NCBI GenBank assembly: GCA_020427005.1
Contig: JAGQOY010000039.1
Coordinates: forward strand, 1-41,421
DNA length: 41,421 nt
Source of the DNA: Planctomycetales bacterium
GTDB lineage: Bacteria > Planctomycetota > Planctomycetia > Pirellulales > Pirellulaceae
Direction: 5' to 3'
A program made the position numbers and the translations under genes. The notes below the pieces were generated by a model. The model was not told the DNA's origin and searched no databases. It was given only the letters and a program-made list of their open reading frames with translations. Shown here in pieces: positions 18,123 through 26,567 of this stretch (within the stretch, counting starts at the first letter, position 1; the number at the start of each line of letters is the position of its first letter).

Positions 18123-19124
18123 ATGAGCAATAAAAACCGACGGTCGACTCGAAGGCATTATCGCCAGTCAACGGGACCGACTGTCCAACCTGTTAACGAA
18201 AAGGATGTCTCGGAACTTCTGAGTGGTGGTGCACCATCGGAAGCTTCCAAAAGCCTGAGATGGGCATCAGGGAGAAAGTTCACCCAGCGCGCAAATAACG
18301 TCAACTGGGGTGCTGCGCTATGGCTAGTGGTAGTGCACGTTGGAATCGTGTTTGCGCCATGGACGTTCACATGGTCAGGTTTGGCATTAGTTATAGCGTT
18401 GCACTGGATGTTTGGAGGAGTCGGTATTTGTCTCGGCTACCATCGACTGCTGACCCATGCAAGTTTTGGTACTCCCACTTGGCTTCGTCGACTTATCGGT
18501 ACCATTGGATGCTTAGCTGGAGAAGGTCCGCCGTTGATGTGGGTCGCCAATCATAGACTGCACCATGCCCGTAGCGATCAAGAAGGGGATCCTCATTCAC
18601 CACGTGATGGTGGATGGTGGAGCCATGCATTTTGGTTGGCATACAAAGTTGGAGGAAAGAATACAAGCGAATACTACCGTAAATGGGCACCAGATATTTA
18701 TAGAGATCGTTATTTTCGAATGCTGGAATATGCGTTTATTCCACTCAATGTTGGCCTGTCTGTGATACTTGGCTTGCTAGGATACTATCTGGGAGGCTCT
18801 ACCTTGGCGGTTTCGTGGTTAGTATGGGCCGTTGCCGTTCGCATGGTGTTTGTTCTGCATTCAACTTGGTTTGTGAATTCTGCAAGCCATATGTGGGGCT
18901 ATCGAAACTACGAAACTCGAGATGATAGCAGAAACAATTGGTGGGTAGCCCTTTTGACGTATGGTGAAGGATGGCATAACAACCACCACGCGCACCCACG
19001 AATGGCTTTGCATGGACATAAATGGTGGGAAGTGGATGTAACTTACCGTACTATTTTGCTCATGAAAAAACTTGGTTTGGCCTGGGAAATCGTCGACTAT
19101 AAGACCCGCACAGACAAACCGTAG
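18123..19124 (+). CDS. Membrane fatty acid desaturase (acyl-CoA delta-9 type)
   Basis: 333-residue integral membrane di-iron desaturase. The three histidine boxes of the stearoyl-CoA/delta-9 class are all present: HRLLTH at 107-112, HRLHH at 144-148 and HNNHH at 285-289. Hydrophobic pairs around 63-103 and 205-245 give the usual four-helix topology. The basic, serine-rich N-terminal 60 residues are a cytoplasmic extension. It would insert a cis double bond in saturated acyl chains, which matters for membrane fluidity; control by temperature is common in the family but cannot be seen here. ATG 18123 has only a weak ribosome site. The gene stands alone, divergent from the kinase and convergent with the transglutaminase gene. 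Confidence 0.92.
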   Translation: MSNKNRRSTRRHYRQSTGPTVQPVNEKDVSELLSGGAPSEASKSLRWASGRKFTQRANNVNWGAALWLVVVHVGIVFAPWTFTWSGLALVIALHWMFGGVGICLGYHRLLTHASFGTPTWLRRLIGTIGCLAGEGPPLMWVANHRLHHARSDQEGDPHSPRDGGWWSHAFWLAYKVGGKNTSEYYRKWAPDIYRDRYFRMLEYAFIPLNVGLSVILGLLGYYLGGSTLAVSWLVWAVAVRMVFVLHSTWFVNSASHMWGYRNYETRDDSRNNWWVALLTYGEGWHNNHHAHPRMALHGHKWWEVDVTYRTILLMKKLGLAWEIVDYKTRTDKP

Positions 19125-19378
19125 ATCAAATGATATGAGAATCTGTTGGGAGGCAGTAAACAAGGTTAGCCGCCTTGTTGCTGCGTTCCACATAGCTGTT
19201 CCAAAGGGACTTCAGGTTCGATTTCTGATTGAGATTCCAGTTGAATGTGCATCCAACGGCGATTGCATTTTCAACAGTCGTTTGGGCTAGCACCTCACAC
19301 AGATCGGGTGATCGATTTCGTCCTAATATCACAGTGCCCGGTGGGCATGCGAATCGCTACCCGCTCGCGTTGCTCGCG

Positions 19379-19399
19379 ACCTTCCCAACTTGGGAAGGT
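19379..19399. terminator. Perfect 10-bp inverted repeat, candidate bidirectional terminator or REP-like hairpin
   Basis: ACCTTCCCAA (19379-19388) and TTGGGAAGGT (19390-19399) are exact complements around a single C. It lies between two converging genes, 64 bp past the 3' end of the minus-strand gene and 255 bp past the desaturase. A one-base loop would in practice open to a longer one. No T-run follows on either side, so it is not a classical Rho-independent terminator. Confidence 0.4.
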
Positions 19400-19430
19400 A
19401 AGTTGTTACCACAGGTAAGATCTTACCACA
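19397..19430. repeat. Two adjacent 17-bp direct repeats, each palindromic
   Basis: GGTAAGTTGTTACCACA (19397-19413) is followed without a gap by GGTAAGATCTTACCACA (19414-19430). They share 14 of 17 bases and differ only in the centre. The second contains the perfect 14-bp palindrome GGTAAGATCTTACC and the first GGTAA-GTTG-TTACC. The first repeat overlaps the right arm of the preceding palindrome by three bases. The layout is like two operator sites or a small repeat element. Confidence 0.7.
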
Positions 19431-19462
19431 GTGTTGCATTTCTGATGCGCAGCCAGTTTGAG

Positions 19463-21217
19463 TCATAGGCGTTCGATTTGAATGGAACTGGCATAGATCC
19501 AAGTCATTTCACCATCTGCACTTATCGAGAGCGGAATGTAGTCGCTACCACACTCTATTCCTGTCGTAGGATCGATCATTTGCCATTTACCATCTACGAG
19601 CACATCGTTCCACACGTGGCCTTCGCCATTTTGAAGCCACCCATAGACTTCACGACACGGTAGACTCATTGCACGGGCGAGGGTATTGAACAAGTCCGCA
19701 TAATCCCAGCAGTGTCCATAACCTTGGGAAAGAACGTTCATCGTTCCATATCTCGATCCAGTTACGCCCGCGTACCTGATATTTGCTGAATCCTGAAACC
19801 AGTCTAGCAGGCAAGATAGTTTTGTTTTTGGTGTATCGTTCGGCTGACAGATGGTTTCTACCACTTTACGAATGGCGGGAGCATCAATCGGGAAATGCTT
19901 GGTTGGACTCAACCATTGGGAGAGATCTTCCGTTTCGCTAATGGTTCGAATTGCGTCGCTGTTGATTTGAATCCTGGCAGAGAGATGAACAACAGGCAAA
20001 GTATGGCGAAGCGGTAAGTTCTCAAAAGAAAAAACGAATGTGTCACTTGCAGACCGCCTGGAAACTTCGTGTGCTGGCAGGCTGACCCAACTAGCTTCAG
20101 CTGCTCCTTCCAAACTCCGCAAAACACGGATTTGGCTGCCATAATCAAAACTCTGCGCCAGCTTATCGAATGCTTCGCTTGGCGCCGTTTGGGGTGGTTG
20201 TAAAAGTAAATTGAACAATTGATTTCGACCGTCAGGTGGGCCCCCAGGCTTATCCGCGCTAACCGGTACAGCGTCAAATTCGACCAAGTATTTCATTGTG
20301 CGTGGTATAATTGGAAATGCATATCGGGCCAGATTGGCAAGCCGAGTTTCCGACTCTTGGCGTACCACAAACTCATAAACGATGCCCTCGCTGTCGACGA
20401 TCCAGCGAGGATTGGATTTAGATTTCCGCAAGAGTGTTGCGAGCTTTGCTGCGTCCGTGGACCGAAGAGTGGTCAACGTATTGATTTGCAGCTTTTCCCC
20501 TCTGCGACTGAGAAATGTGTTCACTAACGACTTCAGTTCGAAGCCCAATTTTTGTGAAAACTGTTCGAGCTGCTTTCGAGGGACTTCAATTTCTCGTTCC
20601 ATAGTCCAACCGTTTGGCAGGGACTGAAACGCCGGAACGGAACTTTTGCTGTTGGCAGTTTGAAAAACGAAAAGCGGATGTATGGCTGTAAATGGCAATC
20701 CAATGAGAATAACTATTGCCAGGATCCAAGCCAACCAATGACCTAGGCTCGTTGGCTGTGGCGAAACAATAGTAGACCTGTTCAGATCACGTTCGATCCG
20801 AAGCCAACGCATACGGCGGCATTCTCGGCACCAACCCAAAGTTAATTTTCCATAGGAACGTGCGCCAATTCGCGTCACGCCAACTTTCGCAAGCGGAGCG
20901 CTTCGGCCACATTTGGGACAATAGATGCGCCAATTGGGGGCACAACCAGGCAGCTCTCGGTTTCTTTTCTGATTAGATGACTGATATGCTTCGGCTACCG
21001 AACTGGGCGTACCGTAGGTTCGAACAAAATGTTTAAAGATGGCAGAGTCCTGTAAATTGGGTTCAACCTGGAGTAAACATTCCAAGTCACGTGATAGATG
21101 AGATTCCGCATCGTCAAGAATCTCAGCTGGAATTACGCCAATTTGTTGCTTGGCTGCCAATTCAAGTTGAATTAGGTATCGTTCGACGGCCAAGGGACGG
21201 TCGGATGTTCTGGGCAT
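19463..21217 (-). CDS. Membrane protein: HAAS-like domain, zinc ribbon, TM helix and transglutaminase-like domain
   Basis: 584 residues from ATG 21217 (a TTG at 21235 would add six). N-terminal 10-85 is a helical segment with the look of HAAS/DUF1700 domains that partner PadR regulators (ERYLIQLEL..., AEILDDAESHLSRDLE, FKHFVRTYGTPSSVAEAY). A zinc ribbon follows, with C100/C103 (CPKC) and C130/C133 (CREC). A TM helix lies at about 161-184. The large C-terminal part is presumably outside the membrane and ends in a transglutaminase/protease fold with the full triad: C503 in YGHCWDYADLF, H534 in GEGHVWNDVLV, D549 in MIDPTTG. It may be a cysteine protease, amidase or crosslinking enzyme; the substrate is unknown. 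Its start lies 56 bp inside padR, so the pair is translationally coupled. Confidence 0.82.
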   Translation of the reverse strand: MPRTSDRPLAVERYLIQLELAAKQQIGVIPAEILDDAESHLSRDLECLLQVEPNLQDSAIFKHFVRTYGTPSSVAEAYQSSNQKRNRELPGCAPNWRIYCPKCGRSAPLAKVGVTRIGARSYGKLTLGWCRECRRMRWLRIERDLNRSTIVSPQPTSLGHWLAWILAIVILIGLPFTAIHPLFVFQTANSKSSVPAFQSLPNGWTMEREIEVPRKQLEQFSQKLGFELKSLVNTFLSRRGEKLQINTLTTLRSTDAAKLATLLRKSKSNPRWIVDSEGIVYEFVVRQESETRLANLARYAFPIIPRTMKYLVEFDAVPVSADKPGGPPDGRNQLFNLLLQPPQTAPSEAFDKLAQSFDYGSQIRVLRSLEGAAEASWVSLPAHEVSRRSASDTFVFSFENLPLRHTLPVVHLSARIQINSDAIRTISETEDLSQWLSPTKHFPIDAPAIRKVVETICQPNDTPKTKLSCLLDWFQDSANIRYAGVTGSRYGTMNVLSQGYGHCWDYADLFNTLARAMSLPCREVYGWLQNGEGHVWNDVLVDGKWQMIDPTTGIECGSDYIPLSISADGEMTWIYASSIQIERL

Positions 21218-21581
21218 GAGCTGGATCCGGTACAAAACGATTTACGACTGAAACGGAAAAATACCAAGCATCACTCCAATGCTTAAACGCCAATTCACCC
21301 GCCGGCGTAACACGATAATACTTTCGTGGTGGTCCAGCTTCGGAGGGCTGAAGCCTGCTTATGAGTAGTTTCTGCTTTTCAAGTGACCGTAATACTGGGT
21401 AAACTGCTCCCTGGGTCATGGGGAAAGCCTCTCCGTCCTCACTGGTGATCATCCTGACAAGGTCGTACCCATATTGCTCTCCCTGCACTCGCAATATGCT
21501 CAAAACTATTAAGCTGAGAATTCCAGAATTCAATTCCTTCTGAAACTTCCCAGTGTCTGCTACCGCGTTATCTCGTGGCAT
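21162..21581 (-). CDS. PadR family transcriptional regulator
   Basis: 139 residues with a PadR winged helix: LNSGILSLIVLSILRVQGEQYGYDLVRMI, the recognition region MTQGAVYPVLRSLEKQKLLIS and the wing PPRKYYRVTPAGELAFKHW. The usual C-terminal dimer helices are short; the last 25 residues (from about VVNRF) overlap the next gene in another frame and may be poorly constrained. PadR proteins repress nearby genes and release DNA on ligand or partner binding. The downstream gene begins with a HAAS-like domain, the known partner type for PadR, so this is very probably a paired regulator-membrane sensor unit. An inverted repeat 63-84 bp upstream of the start is a candidate operator. Confidence 0.9.
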   Translation of the reverse strand: MPRDNAVADTGKFQKELNSGILSLIVLSILRVQGEQYGYDLVRMITSEDGEAFPMTQGAVYPVLRSLEKQKLLISRLQPSEAGPPRKYYRVTPAGELAFKHWSDAWYFSVSVVNRFVPDPAHAQNIRPSLGRRTIPNST

Positions 21582-21907
21582 CTATTCAAATCCATTACAC
21601 ATTAGGGAAGTGCTTTCAATCTCATTAGCATAACTCACTACTGTGAACTTAACAATACTAGTTCAATACGATGGGTAGGAGGAAGAAATGGAAGTCCGCT
21701 AAAACTTTGCACAACCAGGAATGCGGACATTGCTTGGGCACAATAATGCTTACATTCTGCGACAAGAAAACATGTTTGTACAAATGCAGTCGCGTATTTA
21801 CGGCCCGTCGATCTCCTGTTCGAGTTGGCCTGAATATGATATTCAGTTCGGAGATTGAGCCGGAGAGCAGCTCTTGAAAACGGAGTAGGAATATTTTGCA
21901 GAACAAC
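21582..21907. other. Intergenic region upstream of padR
   Basis: 326 bp between the padR start and the stop of transaldolase, both on the minus strand. It holds the candidate PadR operator (21644-21665). Opposed frames of 68 and 82 codons here have no recognisable domain, and the plus-strand one, though Cys-rich, lacks a convincing ribosome site. Confidence 0.5.
21644..21665. promoter_or_regulatory. Candidate PadR operator
   Basis: TGAACT (21644-21649) and AGTTCA (21660-21665) are perfect inverted arms 10 bp apart, so their centres lie about one and a half helical turns apart. They sit 63-84 bp upstream of the padR start, where autoregulation is usual for this family. Sequence alone does not prove binding. 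Confidence 0.3.
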
Positions 21908-22960
21908 TTAATGAGCTATTTGTCTACGACGTTGTGCGATAGAAGCAATCAGCTTCCTTTGTGGCTCAGCAAATTTCAATATTCCTTCGGCCATTAAAGT
22001 GTCCTGAAGTCTTTCGAAATCAACTAATTCGTCGATTTCATCCAGCACTTCCTTAGCGGGCCAACGATCTACGTTACGAATGAAACCAATTTCCGAGTCC
22101 GCGATAGCTTGATTTGTGGCAGGCGGGTTCGTTTGAATATCGCTACCTGCCAGGGCGGCCACATATTTTTCAGGTGGATCGGCCGGGTCCTTGGTTCCTG
22201 TGCTTGCGAAAATGATCTCTTGTTCGAGCGCTGTTGGGTGTTCTGACCAAAAGCTCTGATTTGCCTGCCAAATTCGTTTTGCATTGACGATACCTACAGC
22301 ACCCTGAGCGACGGCAAGATTAGGTACATGCTTGGCTGTGAATTGGTCCACTCGGGAGACGAAGATGCTATAAACGCTCTTGAATTTCTCCAGCGAAGCT
22401 CGTCGCTGAGCACCTAGCCAGACTTGATTTCTAGCTTGCTCGTACTGGCCAAGCGTAAAAACAAGTGTCACATTGACAGTGACTCCTTCGGCAACCAGTG
22501 TCTCGAGGCAGTCAATACCGGCTGGCGTGGCCGGTATTTTAATCATGCGATTCACGTGTCCTGCAGACCATCTGCGCCCTAGTTCAATGTAGCGCTCAAC
22601 ACGTGTATCGTGCGGTAAGTTTAATGCAGGATCTTCTATAAGAGGATCCAATTCAAAGCTGACCCAGCCTTCGTTACCGTCGCTGGATTCCCAGATCGGC
22701 CGGAATTTTTCTTGAGCACCACGAACCAATTGATCAGTCAAGTCCCAAGCGATGCTCTCATCGTCAGCGCCTGCTTCAATCTTAGCCTGCAACAGTGTGT
22801 CGAAGCGGCCACTGGAAAGCAAGTCTTGGACGATAATCGGATTGCTGGTGGCTCCAACAGCTCCCCACCCGATATTCTTGTCAACTAAAGTCGGATCAAT
22901 CGAATCCAAGTAAAGTTTTGTGCCGCAGTTGATCAGACTTGATATGGAAAGGTTTCCCAC
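21908..22960 (-). CDS. tal: Transaldolase
   Basis: 350-residue transaldolase (EC 2.2.1.2), which moves a dihydroxyacetone unit between sedoheptulose 7-phosphate and glyceraldehyde 3-phosphate in the non-oxidative pentose phosphate pathway. The TIM-barrel signatures are present: GATSNP at 36-41, the Schiff-base lysine K141 in NRMIKIPATPAG, the VNVTLVFTLGQYEQ strand and IFVSRVDQF. The GTG start at 22960 is decided by a strong GGGAGGA a few bases upstream. Length and the long ALEQEIIFASTGTKDP segment fit the longer transaldolase subfamily of actinobacteria, cyanobacteria and planctomycetes. It is 25 bp after a Gfo/Idh/MocA gene and ends the apparent three-gene operon that starts with a GH2 glycosidase, so it may serve a sugar catabolic route. 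Confidence 0.93.
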   Translation of the reverse strand: MGNLSISSLINCGTKLYLDSIDPTLVDKNIGWGAVGATSNPIIVQDLLSSGRFDTLLQAKIEAGADDESIAWDLTDQLVRGAQEKFRPIWESSDGNEGWVSFELDPLIEDPALNLPHDTRVERYIELGRRWSAGHVNRMIKIPATPAGIDCLETLVAEGVTVNVTLVFTLGQYEQARNQVWLGAQRRASLEKFKSVYSIFVSRVDQFTAKHVPNLAVAQGAVGIVNAKRIWQANQSFWSEHPTALEQEIIFASTGTKDPADPPEKYVAALAGSDIQTNPPATNQAIADSEIGFIRNVDRWPAKEVLDEIDELVDFERLQDTLMAEGILKFAEPQRKLIASIAQRRRQIAH

Positions 22961-22985
22961 AGTTCCTCCCTATTCAACTTGAACC

Positions 22986-24041
22986 CTAGCCACCAAGAAC
23001 CACTTTTTGTCCCGTCCTCGCACTTTCGTAGATGGCCAGGATGAGTTCCACACTGCGACGTCCTTCTACTCCGTCGATAGCTGGAGCGCGATTTTCGTTA
23101 ATCGCACCCAAAAAATCTCGGAATAACTCAGCGTGAGCATGGTGACCGATGGCGCTTGGATCTGCTGCGCCACCTCCGGTTTTCGTTCTACCTTGCATTT
23201 CGGCTCTCAACCGTTCATCGTCGGGTAGTACCTCTGCAAAGTCCCACTTAATAATATCTTCTTCCTCAAGAATAGCCGTACCGTGGGAGCCTGTTAGCTC
23301 AATCTTCTTCAACGATCCTGGAAATCCTGCGGTCGTGGCTTCAATCACTCCCAGTGCACCGTTGGCAAATTTTACGGTGGCTGTAGCTACATCTTCAACC
23401 TCGATTCTCTCGTGAGCTAAGGTTGCGGTGTGGGCCATGACTTCTACAGCAGGTCCCATCAGCCACAGTAGCAAATCCACGCTATGAATCGCCTGATTCA
23501 TCAGCGCTCCCCCACCGTCCAGCTTCCACGTACCACGCCACGCACCGCTATCGTAATACTCCTGAGTCCGAAACCATTTAACATATGCGTCCCCAAGTGC
23601 CAGCTTTCCGAATCTACCAGACTCGATCGCTGCCTTCATCAACTGGCTTGATCGGTGAAAACGCGATGGGAAGATCGTGGCTAGTTTAACCCCAGCCTTG
23701 TTGCACGCGTCAATCATTGCATTGCAACGCTCCAGAGTTACATCCAGCGGTTTCTCGACAATCACATGTTTGCCTGCCGCAGCGGCAGACAAGCCAGGTT
23801 CCATGTGGGCTCCACTAGGAGTGCAAATGGTGACGATGTGCAAATCATCACGTGCCAACATTGCGTCTAAGTTGTCATATGCAGTGCCGCCAAATTCTGC
23901 TGCCAAAGCTTCCGCTCTTGGTGCAGCACAATCGAAACAGGCAACTAATTGAGCATCCGGGATATCTGCGATCGCGAGCGAGTGGAATTTCGCAATCATT
24001 CCACAACCAACGATACCAAAGCCAGTTTTCATACTATTCAT
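22986..24041 (-). CDS. Gfo/Idh/MocA family NAD(P)-dependent oxidoreductase
   Basis: 351 residues. The N-terminal Rossmann fold has GIVGCGMIAKFH at 9-20, followed by VACFDCAAPRAEALAAEFG and the conserved EKPL at 96-99 with K97. The C-terminal substrate domain has DGGGALMNQAIHSVDLLLWLMG, whose His is the usual catalytic residue, and an alpha/beta sheet ending in RSVELILAIYESARTGQKVVL. These enzymes oxidise or reduce sugars, inositols or aminosugars; substrate cannot be told from sequence. Two ATGs (24041, 24032) are possible; GGA sits closer to the first. It is 53 bp downstream of the GH2 gene and 25 bp upstream of transaldolase, all on one strand, which supports sugar processing after glycoside hydrolysis. 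Confidence 0.92.
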   Translation of the reverse strand: MNSMKTGFGIVGCGMIAKFHSLAIADIPDAQLVACFDCAAPRAEALAAEFGGTAYDNLDAMLARDDLHIVTICTPSGAHMEPGLSAAAAGKHVIVEKPLDVTLERCNAMIDACNKAGVKLATIFPSRFHRSSQLMKAAIESGRFGKLALGDAYVKWFRTQEYYDSGAWRGTWKLDGGGALMNQAIHSVDLLLWLMGPAVEVMAHTATLAHERIEVEDVATATVKFANGALGVIEATTAGFPGSLKKIELTGSHGTAILEEEDIIKWDFAEVLPDDERLRAEMQGRTKTGGGAADPSAIGHHAHAELFRDFLGAINENRAPAIDGVEGRRSVELILAIYESARTGQKVVLGG

Positions 24042-24094
24042 ATTCCATGCAGAAAAAGGTTAGTTGGAATTCTTGTGCTGCCTCGACATTGAAA

Positions 24095-26374
24095 TCAATT
24101 TTCAACAAGCGGTGCCGTAATCTTTTTTAATTCCTCGGCCGGAATTTTGACTACTTTTCGATCGTATGTCAGCAGACCATTTATCTCGCCTTCCACATCG
24201 GTTGTTTGAGTGTAGACGCCTGCGGCAATTCCCTGCGATTTAAGTTCGATCAACAGGCGAATAGATTCGACAAACCGATCTTTGTACTCGTCCGCGTTTT
24301 GCGGCAATCCACCGTAGCCCCAGTTTCGTCGATTGGGGTCCCACAAATGTCCATCAACCGGCCACCCGTGCCCACCAAACTCACCTACTACCAGCACGAA
24401 GTCTTTAAATCGTTCCGCATCAAAGGGGAACCCAGGGTGGGGATACTGGTGCCAATCGGCGATATCCCCCACCGGCCAGAAGTTTCCGCCACTGGCGATA
24501 TTGATTAAGCGCGTAGGATCACGTTTTACAGCCCACTGCCCTACTTCCATCGTCAAGTGTTGCCCCCAGGCTTCGTTGTATGGAGTCCAGATAACAATCG
24601 CCGGGTGGTGGTCCAGTTGTTGGATCATGGCCTCGAATTCGGCCATGAATTGCTGGTGTTCCTCCGGGGTCCATTGAGCTTCTTCTGGATTGGTTTCAAA
24701 TCGCGTCCATTTTGGATTTTTGATCGCACTCACCTGATCCTGCCAGACCATCATGCCCAGTCTATCGCAGTGATAATAATAGCGTCGAGGTTCAACTTTA
24801 ATATGCTTGCGGATCATATTGAAGCCAGCCTCTTTGAGCCAATTAATCTCCCATTGCATGGCTTCATCACTTGGCGGAGTTAAGAGGCCGTCCGGCCACC
24901 AACCTTGATCAAGCGGACCCCAATGAAAGATTGGCTTGTGGTTAAGTGTTAAGATCCAGTTTCCTTTCGCATCCTTTGATTTCCCGACCTCACGGAAGGC
25001 AAAGTAGGATTTCACCGAATCCAGCAATTGTCCGCCGCGTTGAATTTGGATCTGTACATCATACAAATGTGGTGATTGCGGTGACCACAGCTTTGGAGAG
25101 AGCACCTTCACTTTTGCGATCGGTCCATTGGCATCTCCGCGAGCAACAACCATGTCACCATCAGAGACGATCACTTGCAGTAGATCTGAGGTTTGCATTT
25201 CCCCATCGAGAGCCAAAGTCACGGTTGCTTCGCCTGTTGTGATATCGGTTTTAAAGTCAATATCGCGAACGGCGGTCTTGGAAACTTCTTCCAGCCAAAC
25301 AGTCTGCCATATTCCTGACACTCGCGTGTACCAAATCCCTTGCGGGTCCAAACGCTGTTTGCCACGAAGTTGCGTATTACCGGTCGCATCCAAAACCTTG
25401 ATTACAATTTCATTGGAACCTGCTTTAACTGCAGTACTGATATCAAAGGAAAAAGCAATGTTACCTCCAACATGCTTTCCAACGGATTGATTGTTTACCC
25501 AAACCTCGCATTCGAAATCCACTGCTTCGAAATTCAAGAGCATTCGTCCTGCTGGCATCTGATCCAGAAGAAATGTTCTGTGATACCACAATGCTTCATT
25601 GGGCGCCAGTAACCGCTGTACACCAGACAATTTGGATTCCAGGGCAAACGGAACCAGAATATGACCACTCCACTGCGATGGTCTATTGCCAGCCAATTCC
25701 GTGATGGCATAATCCCAATTTCCATTCAAATTGGTCCAGTGAGACCGCTGAAGTTCCGGACGCGGATACTCAGTCCAAGCGTTTTCAGCCGTTACCTCGG
25801 AACCCCATTGAGTTATAAGAGGAGAAATAGTGGGTTGCGTTTCTGGAGGCGGTTCGGGCAACTTCGGGACCGCGTTGGCGTCAATCACATGCACGTCGAT
25901 AAATTGCCCGCCTCCCGATTGGCGGCAGTGAACTGCCAAAAGGTTTTCCCCGGTCTTCAGCTGAGCTATAGATTCAGCATTTAACTCAACTACTTTGTAC
26001 TCGGTAATATAGCCGTCAAATTTAGCGATCAGCTTCCCGTTGAGATAAACTTGTGCATCTTCATCATGATAAATTAACAACGCGGGCTTAGTGGGTAACT
26101 CGTCGAACTTAAGCTTCTTTCGCATCCATATGTTGTTTGTCGACCACTCTGTAAATACCCGAGCATTTGGAGTTTCCCGCGTACCGAATCCACCAGGCGC
26201 AGTCCGCCATTGACCGTCGTCAAAGTCCGGCAACATCCAATTTTCATCTGGTTGGCGAAGGATAAATTGCCACGGCCCGGAGATATTCCTATCTTGGCCG
26301 AATGCAGATTCGGGAATCAAGCTGCCGCATAGAAATATAAGTAAACATACAGACAAACAACGACTCATCTTCAT
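24095..26374 (-). CDS. Secreted glycoside hydrolase family 2 enzyme
   Basis: 759 residues with a signal peptide (about 1-26, ending AFGQ). Two jelly-roll beta domains in succession (about 28-165 and 205-360) precede an immunoglobulin-like domain and a TIM barrel. The first resembles a carbohydrate-binding sugar-recognition repeat (WMRKKLKFDE...LNGKLIAKFDGY). Catalytic acid/base E601 lies in PYNEAWGQH, and nucleophile E665 in VVGEFGGHG. The phrase RKHIKVEPRRYYYHCDRLGMMVWQD is typical of GH2 beta-galactosidase/glucuronidase relatives. The sugar specificity is open. A start at the second ATG (26368) would give better spacing to AAAGAG than the first. It heads the operon with the oxidoreductase and transaldolase. 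Confidence 0.92.
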   Translation of the reverse strand: MKMSRCLSVCLLIFLCGSLIPESAFGQDRNISGPWQFILRQPDENWMLPDFDDGQWRTAPGGFGTRETPNARVFTEWSTNNIWMRKKLKFDELPTKPALLIYHDEDAQVYLNGKLIAKFDGYITEYKVVELNAESIAQLKTGENLLAVHCRQSGGGQFIDVHVIDANAVPKLPEPPPETQPTISPLITQWGSEVTAENAWTEYPRPELQRSHWTNLNGNWDYAITELAGNRPSQWSGHILVPFALESKLSGVQRLLAPNEALWYHRTFLLDQMPAGRMLLNFEAVDFECEVWVNNQSVGKHVGGNIAFSFDISTAVKAGSNEIVIKVLDATGNTQLRGKQRLDPQGIWYTRVSGIWQTVWLEEVSKTAVRDIDFKTDITTGEATVTLALDGEMQTSDLLQVIVSDGDMVVARGDANGPIAKVKVLSPKLWSPQSPHLYDVQIQIQRGGQLLDSVKSYFAFREVGKSKDAKGNWILTLNHKPIFHWGPLDQGWWPDGLLTPPSDEAMQWEINWLKEAGFNMIRKHIKVEPRRYYYHCDRLGMMVWQDQVSAIKNPKWTRFETNPEEAQWTPEEHQQFMAEFEAMIQQLDHHPAIVIWTPYNEAWGQHLTMEVGQWAVKRDPTRLINIASGGNFWPVGDIADWHQYPHPGFPFDAERFKDFVLVVGEFGGHGWPVDGHLWDPNRRNWGYGGLPQNADEYKDRFVESIRLLIELKSQGIAAGVYTQTTDVEGEINGLLTYDRKVVKIPAEELKKITAPLVEN

Positions 26375-26567
26375 CTCTTTAATAAACGGTACGTTTAACT
26401 GAAACGCGGTCTTGTTAGTGATCTCAATTTGCGCAGGTCAATTCAAGCACTACACGAATTCCATTGCTTTGGCGGTTATAAAATGCCAAGTATACCCAAA
26501 TTACCTTTTCTGTCTTGACCCATGCTCACTTGTGCTGAGTCTCGTAACTCTTCGCATGCCGTCATTT

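Larger units (their letters stand above)
19125..19462. other. Convergent intergenic region rich in palindromes
   Basis: 338 bp between the 3' ends of the desaturase and the transglutaminase gene. The last 130 bp (19335-19430) carry four palindromic elements: TGCCC-GGT-GGGCA (19335-19347), a 21-bp palindrome (19379-19399) and two 17-bp tandem repeats. Short frames in the stretch have no domain. A bidirectional terminator or a REP-like element are the likely explanations. Confidence 0.6.

Noticed and set aside
21671..21877. 68-codon Cys-rich plus-strand frame
   Set aside because: Tempting CGHC and CLYKC pattern, but no good ribosome site, opposite to neighbours and no family recognised.
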